Source: Bordetella genomosp. 10
GTDB taxonomy: Bacteria; Pseudomonadota; Gammaproteobacteria; Burkholderiales; Burkholderiaceae_B
Direction: 5' to 3'
Assembly: GCF_002261225.1 (NCBI RefSeq)
Contig: NZ_NEVM01000005.1
Span: 248,001-312,000, forward strand
DNA length: 64,000 nucleotides
A program made the position numbers and the translations under genes. Shown here piece by piece: positions 8,443 through 20,833 of the stretch. Under the pieces are notes generated by a model. That model was not told the origin of the DNA, did not search any database, and was given only the letters and a program-made list of their open reading frames with translations. Numbering within the stretch: the stretch's first letter is position 1; the number at the start of each line of letters is the position of its first letter.

Positions 8443-11400
8443 ATGACCTCCCTCCCCGCCAAGGCCGACGTGCTGGACGCGCTGTTCCATCCGGCCGTCG
8501 CGGCCTGGTTCCACCGCAGCTACGACGCCCCCACGCCTGCTCAGCAGCGCGCGTGGCCCCTGATCCATGCCGGGCGTCCCACGCTGGTGGCGGCGCCGAC
8601 GGGGTCGGGCAAGACGCTGACCGCCTTCCTGGCCGCCATCGACGAACTGGTGCGCATGGGCCTGGCCGCCGGCGGCGAGCTGCCCGACGCCACGCTGGTG
8701 CTCTACGTCTCGCCGCTGAAAGCGCTGTCCAACGATATCCGCGTCAACCTGCAGGCGCCGCTGGCGGGGATCGCCGAGGAACTCGCCGCGCGGGGCCTGC
8801 CGGCGCCCGCCATCCGCAGCGCCGTGCGCACCGGCGATACGCCGCAGAAGGAACGCCAGGCCATGCGGCGCCAGCCGCCGCACATCCTGGTCACCACGCC
8901 GGAATCGCTGTACGTGCTGCTGGGGTCGGCCGGCGGCCGCGCCATGCTGGCCGGCGTGCGTTCGGTCATCGTCGATGAAATCCACGCGGTGGCCGGCGGC
9001 AAGCGCGGCAGCCACCTGGCGCTGAGCCTGGCCCGGCTCGACGCCCTGTGCGCGCGGCCGCCGGTGCGCATCGGCCTGTCCGCCACGCAGAAGCCGCTGG
9101 AGGCGGTGGCCCGCTTCCTGGTCGGCCGCAACGCCGACGGCACGGCCGCCGACTGCGCCATCGTCGATATCGGCCATGGCCGCGCCCGCGACCTGGCGCT
9201 GGAAATCCCGCCGGTGCCGCTGGAAGCCGTCATGGCCAACGACGTCTGGGATCGGGTCTACGACCGCATGGCGGAACTGGCCGCCGCGCATCGCACCACG
9301 CTGGTCTTCGTCAACACGCGGCGCATGGCGGAGCGCGCCGCGCGCCACCTGGCCGAGCGCCTGGGCGCGGACGCGGTGGCGGCCCATCACGGCAGCCTGG
9401 CCAAGGAAGCCCGGCTGGACACCGAACAGCGCCTGAAGCGCGGCGCCTTGAAGGTGCTGGTGGCGACCGCGTCGCTGGAACTGGGCATCGATATCGGCGA
9501 GGTCGAGCTGGTGTGCCAGGTGGGCTCGCCGCGCGCCATCGCCGCCCTGCTGCAACGCGTGGGCCGCGCCGGCCACCAGGTGGGCGGGATTTCCAAAGGC
9601 CGGCTGTTTCCGACTTCGCGCGACGACCTGATCGAATGCGCCGCGCTGCTGGACAGCGTGCGGCGCGGAGAGCTGGACACCCTGCACGTGCCGCGGGCGC
9701 CGCTGGACGTGCTGGCCCAGCAGATCGTGGCCGAGGTCTCCAACCAGGAATGGTCCGAAGACGCGCTGTACGCCTTGCTGCGGCGGGCCGAGCCCTATGC
9801 GGATCTGCCCCGCGACCGCTACGACGCGGTGCTGCGCATGCTCGCGCAGGGCTATACCGGCCGCCACGGCGTGCGCGGCGCCTACCTGCATCGCGACACG
9901 GTCAGCGGCACGGTGCGCGGGCGGCGCGGCAGCCAGTTGACCGCGGTGACCTCGGGCGGGACCATCCCCGACAACGCCGACTACGCCGTGCTGCTCGAAC
10001 CGCAAGGCCAGCAGATCGGCACCGTCAACGAGGACTTCGCCGTCGAGAGCCTGGCGGGCGACGTGTTCCAGCTAGGCAATACCGCCTATCGCATCCTGCG
10101 CATCGAGTCCGGGCGCGTGCGCGTCGAGGATGCGCACGGCATGGCGCCGAACATTCCGTTCTGGCTGGGCGAAGCGCCGGGCCGCAGCGACGAACTGTCG
10201 CAGGCGGTGGCGCGGCTGCGCGCGCGGGTCGACGCCGCGCTGCGGTCCATGGCGGGGCGGGCGCCGGACGACGCCCTGCAAGGCGCCATCGACGACCTGT
10301 GCGGCGCGACCGGCATCGCCGCCGGCGCGGCGCGCCAGATCGTCGAGTACCTGGCGCGCGCCCGCGCCTCGCTGGGCGCCCTGCCGACCCGCGACGTGCT
10401 GGTGATGGAGCGTTTCTTCGATGAATCGGGCGGCATGCAACTGGTGCTGCACGCGCCCTTCGGCAGCCGCATCAACCGGGCCTGGGGCCTGGCCTTGCGC
10501 AAGCGTTTCTGCCGCACCTTCAATTTCGAACTGCAGGCCGCCGCCACCGAGGACGCCATCGTGCTGTCGCTGTCCACCAGCCACAGCTTTCCGCTGGACG
10601 AGGTCTGGCGCTACCTGCGCGCGGCGACGGCGCGCGACGTGCTGGTGCAGGCCGTGCTGGACGCCCCGCTGTTCAACGCGCGCTGGCGCTGGAACGCCAC
10701 CACCGCGCTGGCGATTCCCCGCTACAGCGGCGGCCGCAAGCTGGCGCCGCAACTGCTGCGCATGCGCAGCGAGGACCTGCTGGCGTCGGTCTTTCCCGAC
10801 CAGGCGGCCTGCCTGGAGAACATCGCCGGCGAGCGCGAACTGCCGGACCACCCGCTGGTGGCGCAGACGCTGGACGATTGCCTGAACGAGGCCATGGACT
10901 GCGCCGGCTGGCTGGCCGTCCTGCGGCGCATCGAGCAGGGCGGCGTCACCCTGCTCGCGCGCGACCTGCCGGCGCCCTCGCCGCTGGCGATGGAAATCCT
11001 CAACGCCAACCCCTATGCCTTCCTGGACGACGCGCCGCTGGAGGAAAGACGCACGCGCGCGGTGCAGGCGCGGCGCTGGTCCGACCCCGCCAGCAACGAC
11101 GACCTGGGCGCGCTGGATCCGGCGGCCATCGCGGACGTGGCCGCGCAAGCCTGGCCGCGGGTGCGCAACGCGGACGAGGCGCACGAGGCGTTGATGACGC
11201 TGGGCTGCGTGACCGCCGACGAAGCGGCCGGGCTCGGCGTGCCGGCCGGCGACGACGATGGCCGGGCGCGGACGGACGCGGGCGCCGCGGATGAAGACGG
11301 CGCCGGCGATGACTGGCGCCCCCGGCTGCGCACGCTGGCGCGGTCCGGCCGCGCCGCGCAACTGGTGCTGCCGGATGGCGCGCGTCTGTGGACGGCGCTG

Positions 11401-12924
11401 GAGCGCCTGCCCTGCCTGCTGGCGGTCTATCCCGACGCCGCCTGCGAGCCGCAACTGGCCCCCGCCGCGGAAGACTGGCGGCGCGAGGACGCCGTCGTCG
11501 AGCTGTTGCGCGCGCGCCTGTCCGGCAGCGGCCCGCGCACGCTGGAAGAGATCGCCGCGCCCCTGTCCCTGCCGGCCGCCGACGGCGCCGCCGCGCTGGC
11601 CCGGCTGGAGCAGGAAGGCGTGGTGCTGCGCGGCCGCTACACACCGGCGGCCCCGGCGGAACAGTGGTGCGAGCGGCATCTGCTGGCGCGCATCCACCGC
11701 CTCACCATCGCCCATCTGCGGCGTGAAATCGAGCCGGTGACGCGCCAGGACTTCATGCGCTTCCTGTGCCATTGGCAGCGGCTGGCGCCGGCCACGCGCG
11801 GCCAGGGAGCGGCGGCGCTGGGCGAAGTCCTGGATCAGTTGGAAGGCTATGAAGCCGCGGCCGGCGCCTGGGAGCGCGACCTGCTGCCGGCCCGCGTCGC
11901 CGGCTACCAGCCCGCCTGGCTGGACGACCTGGTGCGCGCCGGCCGCCTGGCCTGGCTGCGCATGCCGGGTCCGGCCCGCGGCGCCGTCGCCACGGTGCGG
12001 GCCACGCCCATCGTGCTGCTGCCGCGCCGCCAACTGGAGACCTGGCAAACCCTGGGCAAGCCGGCCGATCCGGACACGCTGTCGGCGCGCGCCCGCGACG
12101 TCCACGATGCGCTGCGGGGCGAAGGCGCGATGTTCTTCGATGAATTGCTGGGCGCCACCCGCTTGCTGCCGGTGGAGCTGGAAAACGCCCTGGTCGAACT
12201 GGTGGCCGCCGGCCTGGCCACGGCGGACAGCTACGACGGCCTGCGCGCCTTGCTGCTGCCGGCGTCGCGGCGCGCGCCCACCGGCGGCCGGCGCCGGCGC
12301 GGCGGCGCGCCCCCGCCCGGCCTGGACCAGGCCGGCCGCTGGGCCGTCGTCCGCCGCGCGCCGGTCGCGACCGATGCGGCCGGAACGCATCCTGCCATCG
12401 CAGCGGCCTCGGCGGCGACAGGCGCGGCCGTACATGGACAAGGACAAGGACGCACCCCCGCCCGCGATCCGGCGCAACTGGAGCATCTCGCGCGCGTCTT
12501 GCTGCGCCGCTACGGCGTGGTGTTCTGGCGCCTGCTGGATCGCGAGGCCGGCTGGCTGCCGCCGTGGCGCGACCTGCTGCCCGTCCTGCATCGGATGGAA
12601 GCCCGCGGCGAGATCCGCGGCGGGCGCTTCGTGGCGGGCCTGGCCGGCGAGCAATTCGCCCTGCCCGAGGCCATTCCCGTCCTGCGCGGACTACGCAGGC
12701 AGGAGGGCGACGGCGCCTGGATCGCCGTGTCCGCCGTCGATCCCTTGAACCTCTGCGGCACCCTGCTGCCCGGCGAAAAGATTCCCAGCGTGGCCGGCAA
12801 CCGCATCCTGCTGCGCGACGGCGTGCCCATGGCGGCATGGGTGGCCGGGGAGTTCCGGGAACTCACGCCGCTGACGGCCGACGAGCGGCAGGCCGCCCAC
12901 GCCGCGCTGGCGGAACGCGGCTGA
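8443..12924 (+). CDS. lhr: Lhr-type ATP-dependent DNA helicase (long form)
   Basis: A 1493-residue superfamily 2 helicase, near the usual length of full-length bacterial Lhr. Walker A is APTGSGKT (51-58), the DEAD-box variant is DEIH (178-181), motif III is SAT, and motif VI is QRVGRAGH (from 371). The Lhr-specific winged-helix and core domains follow, then the long C-terminal region. Lhr translocates 3' to 5' on single-stranded DNA and unwinds DNA and RNA:DNA hybrids, and it is linked to DNA repair in several bacteria. Residues about 1280-1350 form an Arg/Gly/Ala-rich linker of low complexity. The SOS mutasome operon follows on the same strand after a 352-bp gap. Confidence 0.95.
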   Translation: MTSLPAKADVLDALFHPAVAAWFHRSYDAPTPAQQRAWPLIHAGRPTLVAAPTGSGKTLTAFLAAIDELVRMGLAAGGELPDATLVLYVSPLKALSNDIRVNLQAPLAGIAEELAARGLPAPAIRSAVRTGDTPQKERQAMRRQPPHILVTTPESLYVLLGSAGGRAMLAGVRSVIVDEIHAVAGGKRGSHLALSLARLDALCARPPVRIGLSATQKPLEAVARFLVGRNADGTAADCAIVDIGHGRARDLALEIPPVPLEAVMANDVWDRVYDRMAELAAAHRTTLVFVNTRRMAERAARHLAERLGADAVAAHHGSLAKEARLDTEQRLKRGALKVLVATASLELGIDIGEVELVCQVGSPRAIAALLQRVGRAGHQVGGISKGRLFPTSRDDLIECAALLDSVRRGELDTLHVPRAPLDVLAQQIVAEVSNQEWSEDALYALLRRAEPYADLPRDRYDAVLRMLAQGYTGRHGVRGAYLHRDTVSGTVRGRRGSQLTAVTSGGTIPDNADYAVLLEPQGQQIGTVNEDFAVESLAGDVFQLGNTAYRILRIESGRVRVEDAHGMAPNIPFWLGEAPGRSDELSQAVARLRARVDAALRSMAGRAPDDALQGAIDDLCGATGIAAGAARQIVEYLARARASLGALPTRDVLVMERFFDESGGMQLVLHAPFGSRINRAWGLALRKRFCRTFNFELQAAATEDAIVLSLSTSHSFPLDEVWRYLRAATARDVLVQAVLDAPLFNARWRWNATTALAIPRYSGGRKLAPQLLRMRSEDLLASVFPDQAACLENIAGERELPDHPLVAQTLDDCLNEAMDCAGWLAVLRRIEQGGVTLLARDLPAPSPLAMEILNANPYAFLDDAPLEERRTRAVQARRWSDPASNDDLGALDPAAIADVAAQAWPRVRNADEAHEALMTLGCVTADEAAGLGVPAGDDDGRARTDAGAADEDGAGDDWRPRLRTLARSGRAAQLVLPDGARLWTALERLPCLLAVYPDAACEPQLAPAAEDWRREDAVVELLRARLSGSGPRTLEEIAAPLSLPAADGAAALARLEQEGVVLRGRYTPAAPAEQWCERHLLARIHRLTIAHLRREIEPVTRQDFMRFLCHWQRLAPATRGQGAAALGEVLDQLEGYEAAAGAWERDLLPARVAGYQPAWLDDLVRAGRLAWLRMPGPARGAVATVRATPIVLLPRRQLETWQTLGKPADPDTLSARARDVHDALRGEGAMFFDELLGATRLLPVELENALVELVAAGLATADSYDGLRALLLPASRRAPTGGRRRRGGAPPPGLDQAGRWAVVRRAPVATDAAGTHPAIAAASAATGAAVHGQGQGRTPARDPAQLEHLARVLLRRYGVVFWRLLDREAGWLPPWRDLLPVLHRMEARGEIRGGRFVAGLAGEQFALPEAIPVLRGLRRQEGDGAWIAVSAVDPLNLCGTLLPGEKIPSVAGNRILLRDGVPMAAWVAGEFRELTPLTADERQAAHAALAERG

Positions 12925-13276
12925 AGAAACAGAGAAACATTTCGCCGGACGCCCTTGACAAAAACGCCGCGCCCTATATCAGGGTAAATACGGGCAGATC
13001 CGGCGCAATTTATCCAGCCCATTGATTTACAAGGGCTTTTAAGATTTTCCAAAAACCTATCCCTAGACTTGTCCACAGAAGATGTTGATAAGTCCAGGGA
13101 TGACGGCCGGTGTCCGCCCCCTTTTTATTCCGTCGCGGGGCGGCGCGAGAGCCCGATTTTATGCTGTATATTTATCCAGTTCATTATTTTTTTATGCCCG
13201 CGTTCCCCGACGATCCGCGGGCGCCGGAATAACGCCCTTCATGGTCCCCCGATAAAACGCTTTCTCCGCCCGCGTC
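12925..13276. promoter_or_regulatory. AT-richer gap between lhr and imuA
   Basis: These 352 bases are clearly richer in A+T than both flanking genes and hold no convincing ORF. They contain the LexA-like box at 13164, a TTGACA hexamer at 12955 without a well-spaced -10, and two copies of ATTTATCCAG (near 13008 and 13170). There is also one DnaA-box-like TTGTCCACA at 13069. The region most likely carries the SOS promoter of the imuA-imuB-dnaE2 operon. Confidence 0.6.
13164..13179 (+). promoter_or_regulatory. LexA (SOS) box upstream of imuA
   Basis: CTGTATATTTATCCAG matches the CTG-N10-CAG pattern of gamma/betaproteobacterial LexA sites, with an AT-rich centre and one departure (CCAG instead of ACAG). 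It lies about 98 bp before the imuA ATG. Imu cassettes are known LexA targets, which fits. The half-site copy ATTTATCCAG at 13008 lacks the left CTG and is not called. Confidence 0.72.
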
Positions 13277-14002
13277 ATGTCCTCCCCCGCCACCCTCGCC
13301 CCCGAGCGCATCCACCCCGCCTTGTGGCGCGGGACGCAGCTCGCGCGCGGCACGCGGGCGGCGGTGCGCACCGGCCATCCCCAGTTGACGCGCGAACTGC
13401 CGGACGGCGGCTGGCCCACCGGGGCCCTGACCGAACTCCTGCTGGCGCGTCCGGGGATAGGCGAGCTGCGACTGCTCCAACCCGCCCTGGCCGCGCTGCC
13501 GGCGGCTGGCCCGATCGCCCTGGTGCAACCGCCCTGCGTCCCGCATATCGCGGCCTGGCGCGGCGCGGGCCTGGACCCCAACCGCTTGTGGTGGATAGAC
13601 CCGGCGCGCGAAACCGACGCCCTGTGGGCCGCCGAACAGATCCTGAAAAACGGCAGTTGCGCCGCCCTGCTGTGCTGGCTGCCGCGGGTGCGCAACGCCA
13701 GCCTGCGGCGCCTGCATCTGGCCGCCCAGGGCAGCGGCACGCTGCTGTTCGCCCTGCGGCCGGCGCGCGACGCCGAACAGGCCTCGCCGGCGCCCTTGCG
13801 GCTGGCGCTGCGCGCCGTCAGCGGCGGCCTGGCCGTCGACCTGCTCAAACGGCGCGGCCCGGTCTGCGCCCAACCCTTGTTCATCGCGCTGGACACGCCC
13901 CTGGCGCCCCGCCTTTCGCCTACGCATGCCCCTTACGCTCTGGATCGCCGTATCCCTGCCCAGGCTGGCGCTGGACGCACTGCGTCCGCCCTGGCCACTT
14001 GA
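13277..14002 (+). CDS. imuA: ImuA, RecA-like SOS mutagenesis factor
   Basis: A 241-residue protein of the ImuA/SulA-like group, first gene of the translesion cassette. Recognisable segments are HPALWRG, ELPDGGWPTGALTELL and the RecA-like strand order through WWIDPARETDALWAAEQIL. It lacks a canonical Walker A loop (ARPGIGELRLL stands in its place), which is usual for the family. ImuA helps assemble the ImuB-DnaE2 mutasome in damage-induced mutagenesis. Its 3' end overlaps imuB by 77 bp in another frame, pointing to tight translational coupling. Confidence 0.88.
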   Translation: MSSPATLAPERIHPALWRGTQLARGTRAAVRTGHPQLTRELPDGGWPTGALTELLLARPGIGELRLLQPALAALPAAGPIALVQPPCVPHIAAWRGAGLDPNRLWWIDPARETDALWAAEQILKNGSCAALLCWLPRVRNASLRRLHLAAQGSGTLLFALRPARDAEQASPAPLRLALRAVSGGLAVDLLKRRGPVCAQPLFIALDTPLAPRLSPTHAPYALDRRIPAQAGAGRTASALAT

Positions 14003-15389
14003 AAGCACGGCTTGCGCGGTCATGCAGCAGGATCGCGTCCTGGCCCTGACGACCGCCGCCGCGGACCTCGGCATCCAGCCGGGGCTGCGGCGCGGCGGCG
14101 TCACGGCCATCGCGCCGCAAGTCATCATGCTGGAACGCGACCCCGCCGCCGAGGAAGACGCGCGGCAGGCCACCGCCCTGGCCTTGCTGCAATACACGCC
14201 GGAAGTCGCGCTGGCCGAGGCCGACACCATCCTGCTGAACGTGGGCGCCAGCCTGCGCGCCTTCGGCGGCCCGCGCCGCCTGCTGCGCCGCGCCCGCGCC
14301 ACCGTCGCCAGCCAGGCGCTGCAGGCCGTGTGGTCGATGGCGCCCACCGCCGGCGGCGCCTGGCTGCTGGCGCAGGGCCACATGCGCCGCCGCCGGGTCA
14401 TCCGCCTGGCGGCGCTGGCCCGGCGGCTGGACGCCCTGCCCTGCGGCCTGCTGCCGCAGGCCCAGCCCTACCAGGACTGGCTGGGAGGCATAGGCTGCGC
14501 CACGCTGCGGCACCTGCGCGCCTTGCCGCGCGCCGGCTTGCAACGGCGCTGCGGCCCGGCCCTGACGCTGGCCCTGGACCGCGCCTATGGCCAGGCGCCC
14601 CAGGCCCACGCCTGGCTGGCGGCGCCGCCGCGCTTCCGCCGCCGCCATGAGCTGATCGAACGCATAGAGCACACCGACGCCGTGCTGGCGGTGACCCGCC
14701 GCCTGCTCGAACCGCTGTGCGGCTGGCTGGCCGCGCGCCAACTGGCGGTGCCCCGCCTGCGGCTGGAGCTGGAGCACGAGCGCGGCCGCCACGCGCGGCC
14801 GCCCACGCCGCTGGACCTGGCCCTGGCCGAGCCCGCCTGGCAGGCCGGCCACCTGCAAGCCCTGCTGTGCGAACGCCTGGCCCGCCTGACGCTGGCCGCC
14901 CCCGTGATCGCGGTGGTGCTGGACGCACCCGACACCGTGCCGCGGCCGGGCGCCAACACCACCCTGTTCCCCGATCCCGCGCAACAGGCCGGCGACCAGG
15001 CGCGCCTGCTGGACCTGCTGGCCGCGCGGCTGGGCCGCGAGCGCGTGCGCGTGCCCTGTCCCGCCGCCGACCATCGCCCGGAGGCCGCCAACCGCTGGCG
15101 CCAGGCCCACGACGCGCCGTCCGCCATCGCGCCGGCTCCCGTCCTGGACCGCCCCTACTGGCTGCTCGATCCGCCGCAAGTCCTGCGGATCCGCGACCAA
15201 CGGCCGTTCCACGGCTCGCCCCTGACGCTGGTGCGCGGCCCGGAACGCATCGAAAGCGGCTGGTGGGACGAAGGCCTGGCCTTGCGCGACTACTTCGTCG
15301 CCGAGGACGCGGAAGGCGCCCGCTACTGGATCTATCGCGAACGCGACGCGCGGGACGGCCGCTGGTTCCTGCACGGTTTGTACGCCTAG
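13926..15389 (+). CDS. imuB: ImuB, catalytically inactive Y-family polymerase homologue
   Basis: A 487-residue Y-family-like protein. The opening strand LWIAVSLPRLALDAL replaces the [12 protein letters not shown] active-site segment of true Y polymerases, so the metal-binding aspartate is absent, as expected for ImuB. In characterised systems ImuB is the adaptor that binds the beta clamp, ImuA and DnaE2. The C-terminal part (from about residue 380) holds YWLLDPPQVLRIRD and ends in WFLHGLYA, matching the family's tail. Start chosen at the ATG inside imuA. Confidence 0.9.
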   Translation: MPLTLWIAVSLPRLALDALRPPWPLESTACAVMQQDRVLALTTAAADLGIQPGLRRGGVTAIAPQVIMLERDPAAEEDARQATALALLQYTPEVALAEADTILLNVGASLRAFGGPRRLLRRARATVASQALQAVWSMAPTAGGAWLLAQGHMRRRRVIRLAALARRLDALPCGLLPQAQPYQDWLGGIGCATLRHLRALPRAGLQRRCGPALTLALDRAYGQAPQAHAWLAAPPRFRRRHELIERIEHTDAVLAVTRRLLEPLCGWLAARQLAVPRLRLELEHERGRHARPPTPLDLALAEPAWQAGHLQALLCERLARLTLAAPVIAVVLDAPDTVPRPGANTTLFPDPAQQAGDQARLLDLLAARLGRERVRVPCPAADHRPEAANRWRQAHDAPSAIAPAPVLDRPYWLLDPPQVLRIRDQRPFHGSPLTLVRGPERIESGWWDEGLALRDYFVAEDAEGARYWIYRERDARDGRWFLHGLYA

Positions 15390-15422
15390 CCCTGGCTGCG
15401 CGGACCACCCCGGTAATCCATC

Positions 15423-18731
<3,309 letters not shown>

Positions 18732-18886
18732 ACGGCGCGCGTGGCCGGCGACGGCCCGGCGTTACATGCAGGCAGAGCATGACGCGGCGCGGGGGCATAA
18801 GGCTTGCTGCCTCCCGGAGGACCACGCGGAATTCATCCGCGCGGCCCCCGCCATCCTGGCGGTCCTATCCAGCACAGGAGCCGATG

Positions 18887-19177
18887 ATGAGCCAGCAATC
18901 GAATCAGCAGAACCAGCAGGGCCAGAAGCAGCAGGACCAGCAAGGGCAACACGGCCAGAAGCAGCAAGACCAGCAAGGACAGCATGGCCAACAGGGCCAG
19001 CAAGGCCAGCACGGTCAGCAGCAGAACCAGAACGCGCAGCGCTCGCCGCAACAACAACAGCAGAACCGTTCCGGACAGCAACAACAGCCCGGCCAGCAAC
19101 GCCCCTCGGGCAGCCAGGGCCAGGGGTCCCACGGCAGCGGCGACATGCAGAACAAGAACATGCAGAAGCAGCGCTGA
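18887..19177 (+). CDS. Glutamine-rich low-complexity protein with tandem repeats
   Basis: About 96 residues made almost entirely of Gln, Gly, Asn, His, Lys and Ser; no globular domain, signal peptide or membrane segment. Two exact-length 33-bp units encode GQKQQDQQGQH twice, then shorter GQQGQ-type units follow. AGGAG lies 6 bp before the ATG at 18887 (an adjacent ATG at 18884 is also possible). The C terminus is NKNMQKQR. No family recognised; the composition suggests a disordered or prion-like protein. It follows dnaE2 by about 155 bp and could be read by the same transcript or its own. The Leu-rich frame on the other strand is a shadow of the CAG-rich DNA. Confidence 0.65.
   Translation: MSQQSNQQNQQGQKQQDQQGQHGQKQQDQQGQHGQQGQQGQHGQQQNQNAQRSPQQQQQNRSGQQQQPGQQRPSGSQGQGSHGSGDMQNKNMQKQR
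18920..18985. repeat. 33-bp tandem repeat, two copies
   Basis: Copies at 18920-18952 and 18953-18985 differ at a few third-codon bases and encode identical 11-residue units within the Gln-rich protein. Confidence 0.9.
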
Positions 19178-19195
19178 TCGGGGAGCACCGATCAG
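19174..19195 (+). terminator. Hairpin overlapping the stop of the Q-rich gene
   Basis: A perfect 8-bp stem, CTGATCGG and CCGATCAG, with a 6-base loop. The TGA stop codon lies inside the left arm. No T-run follows. A second GGGCCC-based stem lies at about 19341-19370 and may serve the convergent dadA. Confidence 0.5.
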
Positions 19196-19405
19196 CACGT
19201 TGCGGCGCGCGGACGCGCACGGTTGAGTTAATCCCACCGCGCTCAAGCCACCGACCTTAAGCAGCGCACATCGACCACCGCGCGCGCTATGTGCGGTATG
19301 CAGTTCGCAGTAGGGCCAACCGCCGCCGACGCTTGCCCTCGGGCCCCGGGTTCGAAACGAGTCCGGGCCCGCTCCGGGACACGCCGGCGGCTCCCCGCCC
19401 CCGCC

Positions 19406-20653
19406 TCAGCGCGGCAGGAAAGGCGACGCGTCGATAGGCGTGGGCACGCCCGCCATCTGCGCCGTCAGCAAGGCAGCGCTGCCGCAGGCCAGGGTGAAGC
19501 CCAGCGCGCCCTGGCCCAGGTTCAGCCACAGGTTGGGCGCCGACCGGCAGGGTCCGATGATGGGCTTGCTGCCCGGCGTGGCGGGCCGCAGGCCGGCCCA
19601 GGCCGCCGCGGCATCCAGGTCCAGCCGCGGGAAGATCTCCGCCACCTGGCTCTTGAGCAAGGCGACGCGTTGCGGATCGATGGCCGCGTCGGCGCTGCCG
19701 ATATCTACCATGGCCGCGATGCGCAGGGTCTTGCCCATGCGCGCATAAACGATGCGCCGTTCGTAATCGGTCACGCTGATGGCGGGCGCCTCGTCTTCAT
19801 GGGCCAGCGGCACGCTCAGGCTGTAGCCCTTGAGCGGATACAGGGGCACGTCCTCGCCCAGCGGCCGCAGCAGCGCGCGGCTGCCCACCCCCGACGCCAC
19901 CACGAACGCATCGGCGTCGATGTCGCCCCGGTCGGTGTCGGCCGCGGCGATGGCGGCGCCGCGGCGGCGCAGGGCGCGCACATTCGTACTCATGCGCAGG
20001 CTCACGTTCGGCAGCGTCTTCAACCGCTCGAACAAGCCTTCGGTGAAAAGGCGGCAATCGCCGCTTTCCTCGCTGGGGGTGTAGATCGCCCCCGCCAATT
20101 GCCCGCGCATGCCCGCCAGGGCGGGCTCCAGCGCCAGGGTTTCCTCGGCCGACAGCACCGATTGTTCGGCGCCGTGGGCGGCCTGGTAGGCCACCAGCCG
20201 CCGCGCCTTCTCCAGCAGGGCCGCATCGCGGTAGGCGATCAGCTTGCCGTTGCGCACATGGCCGAACTCGATCGGTTCCTGCGCGAGCAGGCCGTGCATG
20301 GCGTCGCGGCTCAGGTAGGACAGCGTCGACAGCTCGGCCGTGGAGGCGCGCGCCACCGACGCCCGGCAGGCCAGCACGAAGTCCAGGCACCAGCGCCATT
20401 GATGGGGGTCCAGGCGCGGCCGGAAACGCAGCGGCGAATCGGCCCGCAGCAGCCAGCTCGGCACGCTGGGCAGCACGCCCGGGCCCGCCAGCGGCGCCAC
20501 ATAGCTGTAGCTCAACTGGCCGCCGTTGGCGAAGCTGGAGACCTCGGCGGGCCGCTCGCGCGCGTCCACCAGCGTCACGTCGAACCCCTGGCGAGCCAGA
20601 AAATAGGCGGAGGACACGCCGACCACGCCGGCGCCTATCACGCATACGCGCAT
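19406..20653 (-). CDS. dadA: D-amino acid dehydrogenase
   Basis: A 415-residue FAD-dependent oxidoreductase of the DadA family. The N-terminal FAD motif is VIGAGVVGVSSAYFLARQG, followed by NGGQLSYSYVAPLAGPG, a hallmark of DadA. The C-terminal GLRPATPGSKPIIGP and NLGQGALGFTLACGSA segments also match. DadA oxidises D-amino acids to 2-oxo acids and passes electrons to the respiratory chain at the inner membrane. The ATG at 20653 has AGGA upstream. No racemase gene (dadX) is adjacent. The divergent LysR gene, 180 bp away, is the likely regulator. Confidence 0.9.
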   Translation of the reverse strand: MRVCVIGAGVVGVSSAYFLARQGFDVTLVDARERPAEVSSFANGGQLSYSYVAPLAGPGVLPSVPSWLLRADSPLRFRPRLDPHQWRWCLDFVLACRASVARASTAELSTLSYLSRDAMHGLLAQEPIEFGHVRNGKLIAYRDAALLEKARRLVAYQAAHGAEQSVLSAEETLALEPALAGMRGQLAGAIYTPSEESGDCRLFTEGLFERLKTLPNVSLRMSTNVRALRRRGAAIAAADTDRGDIDADAFVVASGVGSRALLRPLGEDVPLYPLKGYSLSVPLAHEDEAPAISVTDYERRIVYARMGKTLRIAAMVDIGSADAAIDPQRVALLKSQVAEIFPRLDLDAAAAWAGLRPATPGSKPIIGPCRSAPNLWLNLGQGALGFTLACGSAALLTAQMAGVPTPIDASPFLPR

Positions 20654-20833
20654 GAAAACCATCCTGGAAGTATCGTCCGAGCCCGATCGTGGGCATTGGC
20701 CCGATTGTGGGCGCCGGCCGGTCCGCCGGCAAATGCCAAAGTCGCGGGGTGGCATAACCTTTGGCTATGGGTAAGCACCCCTGATACGGTAAGCTGCCGC
20801 ATAACCTGCAGCTATCCTTCCCGAAATCCGTCC

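Noticed and set aside
10072..12654. 860-residue open frame on the minus strand inside lhr
   Set aside because: A high-GC shadow of the lhr coding strand; no ribosome-binding site and no recognisable domain, whereas the plus strand has all helicase motifs.
13008..13017. Second TTTATCCAG as another LexA box
   Set aside because: The left CTG is missing at the required spacing.
13069..13077. DnaA box-like TTGTCCACA and possible origin
   Set aside because: Only one imperfect box and no cluster, no dnaA/dnaN nearby; the AT-richness is better explained by the SOS promoter.
18833..19246. Leu-rich 'membrane protein' opposite the Gln-rich gene
   Set aside because: Antisense of CAG is CTG (Leu), so a Leu run is expected; no ribosome-binding site.
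19345..19365. tRNA-like GGTTCGAAAC (T-arm pattern)
   Set aside because: No acceptor, D or anticodon arms can be folded around it; it is the loop of a GC hairpin.
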